Assembly: GCA_002325375.1 (NCBI GenBank)
Contig: DCRZ01000008.1
Coordinates: 249,438-313,437 of the forward strand
Length of the DNA: 64,000 nucleotides
Source of the DNA: Rhodospirillaceae bacterium UBA1479
Lineage (GTDB): Bacteria; Pseudomonadota; Alphaproteobacteria; Rhodospirillales; Casp-alpha2
Direction of reading: 5' to 3'
Both the position numbers and the translations under genes were made by a program. The notes beneath the pieces are model-generated. The model was not told the origin of the DNA. It made no database searches and worked only from the letters and a program-made list of their open reading frames with translations. Positions 25,743-33,713 of the stretch are shown piece after piece (the stretch's first letter is position 1; each line of letters begins with the position of its first letter).

Positions 25743-26462
25743 TCAGCCCCTACCGCCCGGCCGCGATTCGAAAGAAATACCGCGCACGAACCCCCGGTTG
25801 CGGCTGCCCGTATCGTCGCTGTCGGCACCGATCAGCACATGCGACGCACGTAGCGGACGGCGGCCGAACACCCGTTCATGATCCGCCGCCACATCGACCG
25901 TTTCCCGCAGCCAGGTGCCCAAGGGGGCATGGCCGCTGCGCGCCACGATCATCACGTTGACGTCGCCGAAATAAGGGCTCGCGACGACCGTGCCGGGCGT
26001 GGTGGCGTCACCGCTCCAGACATAGGACAGGGTCCGCGCCGGTGCGTCCTTGCCGCGCGCCAGTTCGACCAGGGGACGCAGCAGAGATTCAGAAAACGTC
26101 GCCGTGTCAGGGTCGTAAGGGAAGGTCACGTAAAGGGCCAGGGCCCGATCATCCCGTCCCTTCACGGTCAGGTCCGTCGCGGCCACGGGCCGGTCCACTT
26201 TCCATTCCCAGGTCAGCACCGGCATTTGCGCCAAGTCCACCGCCACGGGCCGCCCGATCAGGGACACGCTGGAATCCGTATCAACTGCGATGCAGTCGTC
26301 ACCGCAGGCGCTGTACCGGTTGGCGCGTTTGCCGTCGAAGGTCATCTGCTCCCACGACCGCGCGACCAGATCCGCCGGCAACGTGTCGCCCCCCGCAACG
26401 GCCAGCGATACGGCACCGGTTGCCAGGAACAGTCCCAGGCACGAAATGAACAGACGTTTCAT
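25743..26462 (-). CDS. DUF3047-domain secreted protein
   Basis: A 239-residue protein started at the ATG at 26462. A signal peptide (residues 1-22, ending AVAGG) leads into a DUF3047 domain with VLTWEWKVDRP, DRALALYVTFPYDP, LSYVWSGDATTPGTVVASPYFGDVNVMIVARSG and the final IGADSDDTGSRNRGFVRGISF. DUF3047 proteins are exported and of unknown function. It follows the TadE-like gene on the same strand by about 65 bases, so it may be transcribed with the pseudopilins. Confidence 0.8.
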   Translation of the reverse strand: MKRLFISCLGLFLATGAVSLAVAGGDTLPADLVARSWEQMTFDGKRANRYSACGDDCIAVDTDSSVSLIGRPVAVDLAQMPVLTWEWKVDRPVAATDLTVKGRDDRALALYVTFPYDPDTATFSESLLRPLVELARGKDAPARTLSYVWSGDATTPGTVVASPYFGDVNVMIVARSGHAPLGTWLRETVDVAADHERVFGRRPLRASHVLIGADSDDTGSRNRGFVRGISFESRPGGRG

Positions 26463-26527
26463 GGGCCCACTATCCCCCACCGACCCCAATCCGCTCAAAT
26501 CACGAATTGGTTGGCGGACGGCCGGGG

Positions 26528-27085
26528 TCAGGGTTTAACGGTGATCAGACTTCCAAAGCGCGGCCGGAACACGGCGCTGGAATAAAGCTGCCCGGCCTCC
26601 AGCACGACGGTCATCATGATCGGCTCGAAATCGTAAAACACCTCGGCGGTGATGACGTTTTCACTGTCGCGGACCTCGAACCCGGCGGGCAATACCGCCG
26701 GGTCCCCCATGGCGCCGAACCGGCTGGCCGCCGGCGCCAGGCCGTATGTCCGCTGCCAGATGATTTCCGGGCCGCCGCCGTCCCGGGCGATCGACGATAT
26801 GATGACCCGGCCGCCGGCCTGAACGTCATAGGGGGTCATGACCTGGTCCGAGGCGGCGAAGAACGACGTAATGTCGCCTTCGGTCAGTTCCGGCATGCGC
26901 GAGATCAAATCGCCCATGGTCGCCGCCGTGCGCTCCAGCTTCTGGTTGATCAGGATATAACGCGTGACCTCGACCCCCGACATCAAAAGGCCCGTCAGCA
27001 CCGGCACGGCGATCGCCAACTCGACGGAGATGGTGCCCCGCCCGTCGCGCCGAAACCGGTTCAGGAACTTGCGGATAATACCCAT
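26528..27085 (-). CDS. TadE/F-like minor pseudopilin (second gene)
   Basis: A 185-residue protein started at the ATG at 27085 (AGGGG 4 bases upstream; a GTG at 27097 overlapping the previous stop is an alternative). A basic leader RDGRG is followed by TISVELAIAVPVLTGLLMSGVEVTRYI. That is a type IV pilin-like N-terminus with Glu at +5 relative to a Gly cleavage site, expected to be cut by CpaA. The rest is a periplasmic domain with no recognised fold. It overlaps or abuts the first pseudopilin gene, so both are made together. Confidence 0.82.
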   Translation of the reverse strand: MGIIRKFLNRFRRDGRGTISVELAIAVPVLTGLLMSGVEVTRYILINQKLERTAATMGDLISRMPELTEGDITSFFAASDQVMTPYDVQAGGRVIISSIARDGGGPEIIWQRTYGLAPAASRFGAMGDPAVLPAGFEVRDSENVITAEVFYDFEPIMMTVVLEAGQLYSSAVFRPRFGSLITVKP

Positions 27086-27093
27086 GACGCCCC

Positions 27094-27714
27094 TCACCCG
27101 CCCGGCGCCGGTGCGCCGATGGCCTGGTCGTAGGGTTCGTTGCGCACGGCGATGGCCGATTTCAAAACGAACTTGCCGTCTTCCCCGATCAAAGGCCCCG
27201 CCAACGGCGTGCGCAGCGGCCAGGCGTATTCCATACGGTAGGCGACGATCGACCCGGCCTCGCCGGCCCCGGCCTCGCCGACGTCCGCATCGTGGGCGCC
27301 GTTGCCGTTCTCGTCGGTGAAGGTCTCGCCCGGATCGTAGGCGCCGTTGCCGTTGCCGTCGACGAAGGCTTCGCCCCGCCCGACGTCGCCGAAGGTAGGG
27401 TAAACCCGGACCTCGACCTTGGCGTCAGCCATGTCGACCAAACCGATGGTGCGGTCCTCGACGATGGCGATGATTTGTTCCAGACGCGTGCCCCCCTCCG
27501 GCTCCTGGCCGGTGATGCCGAACCGTGCGGCATCGCGCAGCGCGCTTTCCATCAACGTGGAGACAAACATGATCATGCCGAACTCGATGATGGCGATGAG
27601 CATCAGCACAACCAAGGGGGCTGCGAAGGCGAATTCGACCAGGGACGAGCCCCGCTGGTTTTCAACCAGCGCCGGGCGCCAGAAGGACAAAAAACCGGGT
27701 CGGCGGAGCACCAT
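27094..27714 (-). CDS. TadE-like minor pseudopilin with tandem calcium-loop-like repeat
   Basis: A 206-residue protein from the ATG at 27714 (AAGGAA upstream). The prepilin-like segment is NQRGSSLVEFAFAAPLVVLML: Gly22, then Glu27 and Phe28. Residues 117-146 hold two 15-residue units, FVDGNGNGAYDPGET and FTDENGNGAHDADVG. Their Asp/Asn ladders (Asp119, Asn121, Asn123, Asp127; Asp134, Asn136, Asn138, Asp142) match dockerin or thrombospondin-type calcium loops. TadE/F proteins are minor pilins that prime or cap the pilus. Calcium binding is inferred. Upstream is an AT-rich promoter region. Confidence 0.83.
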   Translation of the reverse strand: MVLRRPGFLSFWRPALVENQRGSSLVEFAFAAPLVVLMLIAIIEFGMIMFVSTLMESALRDAARFGITGQEPEGGTRLEQIIAIVEDRTIGLVDMADAKVEVRVYPTFGDVGRGEAFVDGNGNGAYDPGETFTDENGNGAHDADVGEAGAGEAGSIVAYRMEYAWPLRTPLAGPLIGEDGKFVLKSAIAVRNEPYDQAIGAPAPGG

Positions 27715-27756
27715 GGCGGAAATTCCTTTTCTGCCGCAGCTTAAGCTCCGCCTCAA

Positions 27757-27911
27757 ATTTCGACAAAAATATTAAGTGTTTTCAATATTCTATAAAACTT
27801 TCATAAAATTCCAGGTAACGGTCTTGACCTTCCTCGCCCTGCGAAGCCTAATGCGGCCACCGGTGCGAAAACCGGTCAAAGACGTCTAAAATCCATCCGG
27901 GAGTCCCATCC
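27757..27911. promoter_or_regulatory. AT-rich divergent promoter region of the pseudopilin pair and the FAH gene
   Basis: Roughly 27760-27820 is strongly AT-rich (runs such as ACAAAAATATTAAG and TATAAAACTTTCATAAAATT) within a GC-rich genome, in the same style as the flp/tadG island. It must drive the minus-strand pseudopilins and perhaps the plus-strand FAH gene. No single -35/-10 pair is convincing. Confidence 0.4.
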
Positions 27912-28760
27912 ATGAAATTGCTGCGCTATGGCCCCAAGGGCGAGGAACGCCCCGGCCTGCTGGATGCCGCCGGCCGCATCCGCGACCTGTCCGACCGTCT
28001 GCCCGACATCACGCCGGAAACGCTGGTCAGCGACCGTCTGGCCCGCCTAAGCGGCATGGACCCGGAAGAGTTTCCCGCCGTCGGCGGATCGCCGCGGCTG
28101 GCTGCCCCCGTCGCCGGCGTCGGTAAGATCATCGCCATCGGCCTGAACTATGCCGACCACGCGGCCGAGGCCGGCATGGCCCTGCCGGAAGAGCCGATCA
28201 TCTTCACCAAGGCGATCACCTCGCTCAGCGGCCCGACCGATCCCGTGGTGCTGCCCAAGGGCTCTGAAAAAGGCGATTGGGAAGCGGAACTCGCCGTCGT
28301 TATCGGCAAGCGCGCCCAATACGTCGAGGAAGCGGACGCACTCAGCCACATCGCCGGCTACGCGGTCCTGAACGACGTGTCGGAACGCGCATTCCAGTTG
28401 GAAACCACGGGCCAGTGGGTGAAGGGCAAAAGCTTCGACACCTTCGCCCCCTTCGGTCCCTGGCTGGTCACCCCCGACGAAGTGCCGGACCCGCAGAACC
28501 TACGCATCTGGTGTGAGGTCTCGGGCCAGATGATGCAGGACGGCAACACCAAGACCATGGTGTTCAACGTCTTCAACCTGGTTTCCGTGGTCAGCCAGTA
28601 CATGACCCTGATGCCCGGCGACATCATCGCCACGGGCACGCCGCCGGGCGTCGGCCTGGGCATGAAGCCGCCCCGGTTCCTGAAGGCCGGCGACGTCATG
28701 CGCGTCGGCATCGAAGGCCTGGGCGAGCAGAAGACGCCCGTTCAGGCCTGGCCGGAGTAG
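27912..28760 (+). CDS. Fumarylacetoacetate hydrolase-family protein
   Basis: A 282-residue FAH-superfamily enzyme. The N-terminal small domain (MKLLRYGPKGEERPGLLDAAGRIRDLS) precedes the catalytic domain with IIAIGLNYADHAAE, the metal ligands in GDWEAELAVVIGK, GYAVLNDVSERAFQ, KSFDTFAPFGPWL and GDIIATGTPPGVGLG. Relatives act as ureidoglycolate lyases, 2-hydroxyhepta-2,4-diene-1,7-dioate isomerases or acylpyruvases, so only the class is safe. The gene stands alone, followed by the palindromic repeat element. Confidence 0.88.
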   Translation: MKLLRYGPKGEERPGLLDAAGRIRDLSDRLPDITPETLVSDRLARLSGMDPEEFPAVGGSPRLAAPVAGVGKIIAIGLNYADHAAEAGMALPEEPIIFTKAITSLSGPTDPVVLPKGSEKGDWEAELAVVIGKRAQYVEEADALSHIAGYAVLNDVSERAFQLETTGQWVKGKSFDTFAPFGPWLVTPDEVPDPQNLRIWCEVSGQMMQDGNTKTMVFNVFNLVSVVSQYMTLMPGDIIATGTPPGVGLGMKPPRFLKAGDVMRVGIEGLGEQKTPVQAWPE

Positions 28761-28770
28761 TTCTCCAGAT

Positions 28771-28990
28771 TGAACCACAGAGACGGTGAGGCGGTGAGAA
28801 GGGGAAAACCTTTTCAGTCGTGGCCGGGCTCAGACCCGGCCATTCACGTGCCGATCAAGCCGAAAACCTGGAGAAGGAAGGCGTGGATGCCCGTGTCGAG
28901 CACGGGCATGACGACACTTCTCTCTTCTCCTCATTGCCTCATTGCCTCATTGCCTCATTGCCTCATTGCCTCATTGCCTCTGTGGTTTAA
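28771..28990. repeat. Composite palindromic intergenic element
   Basis: The element lies between the converging FAH and TIM-barrel genes. Its ends are inverted copies of AACCACAGAG (28773-28782 and 28978-28987), each followed inward by GGTGAG- or CAATGAGG-like repeats. Inside are two REP-like hairpins of one family in opposite orientation. One is at 28821-28842 (TGGCCGGG stem) and one at 28887-28909 (ATGCCCGTG stem, TCGAG loop). An octamer array sits at the right end. The layout resembles a BIME or MITE. Confidence 0.7.
28929..28980 (+). repeat. Octamer tandem repeat (CCTCATTG)n
   Basis: Six perfect head-to-tail copies of CCTCATTG (28929-28976) followed by a partial copy (CCTC). Such an array is prone to slipped-strand change of copy number; it is non-coding here. 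Confidence 0.95.
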
Positions 28991-29000
28991 ATGCCCCCGG

Positions 29001-29999
29001 TCACGCAGCGGCGTCGCGTTTGATTTCATCCCAGGTTTCGCGCATCCATTCGACACAGGCGACGGCCTGGTCGAACAGGGAATACCTGCAGCCCTCGCCA
29101 TAATCCGTGCCGGGAATGAACTCGGTCGAAATCTGGCCCAGCTTGCCCGTGGGGTCGGCCGCGTGATGGCGCATCAGCATGCGCAGGCATTCCTTCCAGG
29201 GCTCCAGCAGCGCCCCGTCCCAGTCGGCATGGTATTCGCCCGGCCCCGGCTGCACGAAGGGATACTGGATGCCGCGCCCGACGCTGCCGTCGGGATGGCG
29301 GCCCGTTTCGTTGACCGGGTTGTTGGGGATGGCGGCCCGCGCATGGCAATGGCGGACCCAGCCGGCCTCGATCCATTGTTCGACCACGTTGCCCGGGGTA
29401 TAGGGATCGAGGATCACCTTGCCCGCCGCGATCTGCCCCGCCGTGTCGAAGATCTTCTGTTCCTTGGGGTTGTCGATCTTGAAGATGACATGGCTGTGGT
29501 CGAGGGTGATGTTGAATTCCACGCCCCGCGCTTCGACCATGCGGCCGACACGAGCGACCCGCGCGAAGTCTTCCGACCACATGTTGACGTGGACCTCGAA
29601 GCAGGGCGTGACGCCGTACTTTTCGCCCAATTCCGCCGCCCATAGGTAAGCGTTCAACACTTCCTCGTCCGTCACCACATGGCCCTGGGCGTGATGGAGC
29701 TTGATCTGCGTGTTGTGGACGAGGGAGCCCAGCCGGCGGCCCGTCTCCAGGTTCTTTTCCAACAGGGCCTCGTCCTGGCCCAAAACGTAGAACCAGCCGC
29801 CCGCCCGCACCGGCAGGCCGTACTTGTCCCGCGCGCGTTCGAAATCGTCGATCTGATCCGGGTCCGGGGTCTTATCGATGTAGTCGAACACGCCCGCGTC
29901 GCGCACCATTCGAAAGCGCGTATCCACATCCGGCATCGGGTCCACATGGGTATGCTTGATGCCGTTGGTCTGAATCCCGAAAAGTAGCTCGTTGGCCAT
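29001..29999 (-). CDS. Sugar phosphate isomerase/epimerase-like TIM-barrel protein
   Basis: A 332-residue protein started at the ATG at 29999, with a GGGGACGG site about 12 bases upstream. It has the xylose-isomerase-like TIM-barrel style: TPCFEVHVNMWSED (a Glu/His pair likely to bind metal), VEFNITLDHSHVIFKI (Asp/His), HCHARAAIP and ISTEFIPGTDYGEG (closing Glu). These residues form the expected Glu-Asp-His-Glu metal set. The substrate is unknown. It is followed on the left by the repeat element and preceded by the ELM1-family gene. Confidence 0.7.
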   Translation of the reverse strand: MANELLFGIQTNGIKHTHVDPMPDVDTRFRMVRDAGVFDYIDKTPDPDQIDDFERARDKYGLPVRAGGWFYVLGQDEALLEKNLETGRRLGSLVHNTQIKLHHAQGHVVTDEEVLNAYLWAAELGEKYGVTPCFEVHVNMWSEDFARVARVGRMVEARGVEFNITLDHSHVIFKIDNPKEQKIFDTAGQIAAGKVILDPYTPGNVVEQWIEAGWVRHCHARAAIPNNPVNETGRHPDGSVGRGIQYPFVQPGPGEYHADWDGALLEPWKECLRMLMRHHAADPTGKLGQISTEFIPGTDYGEGCRYSLFDQAVACVEWMRETWDEIKRDAAA

Positions 30000-30073
30000 A
30001 TATCTGTTTCCGTCCCCTGGTAACGCCCCCGCCGCATCGTAGCGCAACGGCCCGCCGACGCAACGACCGGAGA

Positions 30074-31084
30074 TCAGGCGCCGATGTTCAGGTGCTCGCG
30101 AATGGCGCGGGCGATATCTTCCGCCGGATTAAGGGGCGCGTGCGCCCAATCGTCCCAAACCGTCTCCGCCGTCAGCAGCCGGGCATAGCCTTCGCCGAAC
30201 AGGTAGTCATGGAAGCGTTTGTGCTTGGGCGTGATCAGGGGCGGCGGCGCGTAGAGATAGACCGGTCCCGGGCGGGCGCAGGCCTCGGTCGACATGGACA
30301 CGGAATCCCCCGTCACCACCACCGCGTCGGCATGGGCGAGATAGCCCATATACGGATTCCCCGCCGGGTCGCCCCAGCGATACAGGTGATGCGGCACATC
30401 GGCGATGGCGGCAAGCAGCGCCGGCATGGTCGCGGGGTCTTCCGATTCCTCGACCCGGCGGCTGGTCGAGACCAGCAGGGAGCCGCCCTTGTCGCGGGCC
30501 AGTTTGGCCGCCAGCCCGGCAACCTCGGCCGCCATCTCCGGGCCGAACTCGCGCCGCCGGGTGCTGCCGCCGACCATGAGGGCGATCAGCGGGCGCGGCA
30601 GATGGACGAATTTGGGGGCCCATTCTTCCCTGGCTTCGGCCAGAACATCCGCCGTCACGCCATGGGCGGCGGCGGGGATGGTCAGGGTGTTGGCGGCCAT
30701 GGGCCGGTCGTCGTGGGCGGGCTGGGCGATCAGGTCGAAATCCCCGGACCCGGCGCCGGGGTGCATGACATGGACCAGTTTGGTGCGGCCACCGGACAGT
30801 TTCTTGATCTTGCGCGCGGCGGAGGCCGAGCGCCGCCCGGCACCAATCACCAGGTCCGGCCAGGGCGGTGTCAACAACGCCCGCGAGGCCGGCGTGATGG
30901 CCGCGAAGGACGCCCCCAGCAGCGCATTATGCAGACGCACCAGAGGACCATATTCAATGTCCTTCTGCGCGAACGGAAGGCCCAGAACCCGCGCCACGCC
31001 CAGGCATTGACTGCGGTTGCCGGGCCGGTCGTCGGCCAGCACCCAGACACGAGGCGAATCAGCACTTTGTTGGGTTTCGGACAT
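30074..31084 (-). CDS. ELM1-family (DUF1022) protein, glycosyltransferase-like
   Basis: A 336-residue protein recognised by VWVLADDRPGNRSQCLGVARVLG at the N-terminus, LVIGAGRRSASAARKIKK, VMHPGAG, and the second half LIALMVGGSTRRREFG with VVVTGDSVSMSTEACA and PPPLITPKHKRFHDYL. The two Rossmann-like halves suggest a GT-B type fold. Plant ELM1 acts in mitochondrial fission; the bacterial role is unknown, perhaps envelope glycan transfer. It lies 74 bases upstream of the TIM-barrel gene on the same strand. Confidence 0.82.
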   Translation of the reverse strand: MSETQQSADSPRVWVLADDRPGNRSQCLGVARVLGLPFAQKDIEYGPLVRLHNALLGASFAAITPASRALLTPPWPDLVIGAGRRSASAARKIKKLSGGRTKLVHVMHPGAGSGDFDLIAQPAHDDRPMAANTLTIPAAAHGVTADVLAEAREEWAPKFVHLPRPLIALMVGGSTRRREFGPEMAAEVAGLAAKLARDKGGSLLVSTSRRVEESEDPATMPALLAAIADVPHHLYRWGDPAGNPYMGYLAHADAVVVTGDSVSMSTEACARPGPVYLYAPPPLITPKHKRFHDYLFGEGYARLLTAETVWDDWAHAPLNPAEDIARAIREHLNIGA

Positions 31085-31219
31085 CGCCCGCTTATGGCAC
31101 GCCCCCTCCGCCCCGGCAACGGATCAGTGCCGTGGCAAGGCCGTCGCTGCGCCTAAAATTGGTCTAACACTTCTGTCCAGGTTTCGCCGGACTGCATCTC
31201 CCCGTATGACTTCGCAATC

Positions 31220-31738
31220 ATGGCGACCTACGGGACAATCCACGATATCGACAACCACCTGACCGGCCTTCGCGCCCGCCGCGTCTGGGAGTATTGGCGT
31301 GGGCAGGCCGGTTCCGCACCGACGCCATCCTGGGATAATTTCAAGCTGATCGACGTCTACCAGGACGCGCCCATCATGCTGGTTCTCGACGTTCTGTCAC
31401 GTCCCGGCGTCACCGATTTCCGCTATCGTTTCGTCGGCACCACCATCGTCCAGAACCGATGGAAGCTTGAGGTTCCAGACCACACGGGCCTGACCTTTTA
31501 CGAGGTCAGCCACCAATACGATTTCCAGGAAGTCAAAGAATCCTACGACCGCTGCGTCAGCGCCGGCCACCCGATCCTGTTGCAGCGGAACTTTGAAACC
31601 TACGACGCATCGGGTACCCACGAACGTCTGATCTTGCCGCTCCTGGAGGCGTCCGGCGACGTCGATAAACTGATCGTCGTCGTCGAACGGCTGAAGGAAC
31701 GGAAAACGTCGCGCCCCGCCGATCCGACCCTGTTCTAA
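31220..31738 (+). CDS. PAS_5-domain protein
   Basis: A 172-residue single-domain protein. The sequence LRARRVWEYWRGQAG...PSWDNFKLIDV...LVLDVL...DFRYRFVGTTIV...DHTGLTFYEV, ending in LPLLEASGDVDKLIVVVERL, is the pattern of the PAS_5 family, common as orphan proteins in Rhodospirillales. PAS_5 proteins may sense small ligands or redox state. No output domain is present. It stands alone and is divergent from the ELM1 gene. Confidence 0.8.
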   Translation: MATYGTIHDIDNHLTGLRARRVWEYWRGQAGSAPTPSWDNFKLIDVYQDAPIMLVLDVLSRPGVTDFRYRFVGTTIVQNRWKLEVPDHTGLTFYEVSHQYDFQEVKESYDRCVSAGHPILLQRNFETYDASGTHERLILPLLEASGDVDKLIVVVERLKERKTSRPADPTLF

Positions 31739-31780
31739 AATTGGCCCGCAGGCTCAATCAAATCGTCGTGCGGCCGCCGG

Positions 31781-32257
31781 TTACGGACGGTTGTACTTTC
31801 GCAAGAATGCATCGTGATCGGTCAGATATCCTTTGTATCGACGCAACAGATACAAATTCCGCCCAAGCGTAAGGGGGGAAATCACCAATATGATCATGGC
31901 AATCAGCGTCGGCAGCCAGATCAGGTCACGCCATGTGAATTCCTCGCTCGCGTCGCCTGCCGCTGGGCAGGGCGACAGTCCCTGTGCCCGAAATTCCTCG
32001 ATCACTTTCTGATAATTCGGCGTATCTACCGCTAATTCAAAGCAGCTTTTAGATGCGTGATCAAAGAATGCCCCGGAAAACACGGCGGTCAGCCAGCCGG
32101 TGCCCAACATCAGAAAAAACACGGAAGCCCACGCAAGACCCGCGGCCATGCCGATTTGCTGTTTTATCCATTGTTCCTGTTCCGTGGACAGGATCAGTCG
32201 CAAATTTTCATCCTGAACACGCGAACTGGCCGACTCTGAAGAATTTTGACGTTCCAA
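31781..32257 (-). CDS. Two-helix membrane protein of unknown function
   Basis: A 158-residue protein with a polar N-terminus (residues 1-35), a membrane helix (WASVFFLMLGTGWLTAVFSGAFF), a loop of about 45 residues with two cysteines (KSCFEL and LSPCPAA), a second helix (LIWLPTLIAMIILVISPLTLG), and a basic C-terminus. The loop is probably periplasmic. I recognise no family. It converges with the PAS_5 gene. Confidence 0.55.
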   Translation of the reverse strand: MERQNSSESASSRVQDENLRLILSTEQEQWIKQQIGMAAGLAWASVFFLMLGTGWLTAVFSGAFFDHASKSCFELAVDTPNYQKVIEEFRAQGLSPCPAAGDASEEFTWRDLIWLPTLIAMIILVISPLTLGRNLYLLRRYKGYLTDHDAFLRKYNRP

Positions 32258-32384
32258 AACCTATCTCACGACACACCCGTTCAGGTTGATATGGGATTGT
32301 AGAACAGGTGGTTCGACGGGTAAACCTGTGGAGGTTCAACCCATTGCGGATATACCAAGCGTCGCGTCCGCCGAAACGGCAGGC

Positions 32385-33707
32385 TTATTCGGCCGCGACC
32401 GGCAGGCGGAAGTGGGCTTCCATTTCCCGGCGGATTTTGACGGCATCCAGGGTTTCGTCGGCTTCCACGTCCTGCCAGCGCACCGGCTGGTTGGCGGGAA
32501 TGTCGGCCTTAAGCTTGACCTTATGGGCCAGGCCGATGGGCAGGCCGCCCAGTTCCAGCGATTTTTCCGCGGGGTACAGCTTGCCCCAGACGGTGAACCC
32601 GCCCTCGCCGTCGAGCATTTCGCCCGCCTTCAGGTCGCGCTTGGCCGTCGCCACCACGTCGCCGCGGAACCCCAGGGTCGAGCCCGTCGGCTTGTTCAGC
32701 AGCGCCGCCGACAGGATCGAGATGTTCAGTTCCAGACCGATCAGGTGGAACGGCTTGAACATGGCGGAATAGCGCCCGGAGGCATCCGTGTTCATGCCGT
32801 ACTGACGGAAGCAGGCGGCGGCGTAATCGTTGGGGGCCTCGATCACCACATAGACGCCCCAGCGCAGGTCCTTGAACACCGGACGGCCGTCGCGTTCCAG
32901 GGACGACACGACCTCGACCTGGCCCTTGTGTTCCAGCATCCCGCCGTCGGCGACGGGGCGCAGGACATGGGCAAGGTCGTCCATCCCGGCGGCCGGGAAG
33001 TTCAGGCCAGCGGACGGCGGCGTCAGGCCCGTGCCGTTGGCGATCGCCGCCATTTCCAGGGCCGACTTGGTGCCGTCGAGGAAGCTGTTGAACATCTGGC
33101 TGTTCATGCCGGCGGCGGCCGCCTGTTCCGGGGTCAGGCCGTAATGGTCCCAGACCGTGTCCGGGGTCGAGGCATGATAGGACGGCAGATACTTGGTGCC
33201 CTTGCCCGCCGCGATCACCTCGAAGCCCGTGGCCCGCGCCCATTCGACCAACTCACAGGTCAGGGCCGGCTGGTCGCCGTAGGCCATGGAATAGACGACG
33301 CCCGCCTTGCGGGCTTCTTCGGCCAGCAGACCGCCGGCCAGAACATCGGCCTCGACATTGACCATGACGATATGAATGCCGTTGCGGATGGCTTCCCGCG
33401 CATGGACCAGGCCGACGACCGGATTGCCCGTGGCCTCGACCACCACGTCCACACCGCCTGCCTGCATCATGGCCATGGCGTCGTCGACGAATTTGGTTTT
33501 GGCGATCAAGTCGTCCGGCCAGCCGACGTTGCGGCAGGCCTTCTTGGCGCCGTCCGGGTTCAGGTCGGCGATCACGGCGACCTCCAGGCCCGGCGTCGTC
33601 GGCACCTGCGACAGGAACATGGAGCCGAATTTCCCGGCCCCGATCAGGCCGACACGAACGGGTTTACCCGCCGCGGCGCGGGCCGCGAGTTCTTGATAGA
33701 TATACAA
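32385..33707 (-). CDS. SAF-domain NAD(P)-dependent oxidoreductase (DRL-like)
   Basis: A 440-residue enzyme read from a TTG at 33707; GGAG lies 9 bases before it and overlaps the end of phyH. The Rossmann motif VGLIGAGKFG is at residues 19-28, followed by VDVVVEATGNPVVG and homoserine-dehydrogenase-like segments. A SAF domain sits at about residues 345-415 (KRDLKAGEMLDGEGGFTVWGKLYP). I recall the Brucella DRL reductoisomerase, an alternative to DXR in isoprenoid synthesis, as belonging to this group, but most members have unknown substrates. It is the last gene of the gntR-phyH operon. Confidence 0.78.
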   Translation of the reverse strand: MYIYQELAARAAAGKPVRVGLIGAGKFGSMFLSQVPTTPGLEVAVIADLNPDGAKKACRNVGWPDDLIAKTKFVDDAMAMMQAGGVDVVVEATGNPVVGLVHAREAIRNGIHIVMVNVEADVLAGGLLAEEARKAGVVYSMAYGDQPALTCELVEWARATGFEVIAAGKGTKYLPSYHASTPDTVWDHYGLTPEQAAAAGMNSQMFNSFLDGTKSALEMAAIANGTGLTPPSAGLNFPAAGMDDLAHVLRPVADGGMLEHKGQVEVVSSLERDGRPVFKDLRWGVYVVIEAPNDYAAACFRQYGMNTDASGRYSAMFKPFHLIGLELNISILSAALLNKPTGSTLGFRGDVVATAKRDLKAGEMLDGEGGFTVWGKLYPAEKSLELGGLPIGLAHKVKLKADIPANQPVRWQDVEADETLDAVKIRREMEAHFRLPVAAE

Positions 33708-33713
33708 AATGGA

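Noticed and set aside
28929..28980. Short tandem array considered as a CRISPR
   Set aside because: The repeats are 8 bases with no spacers.
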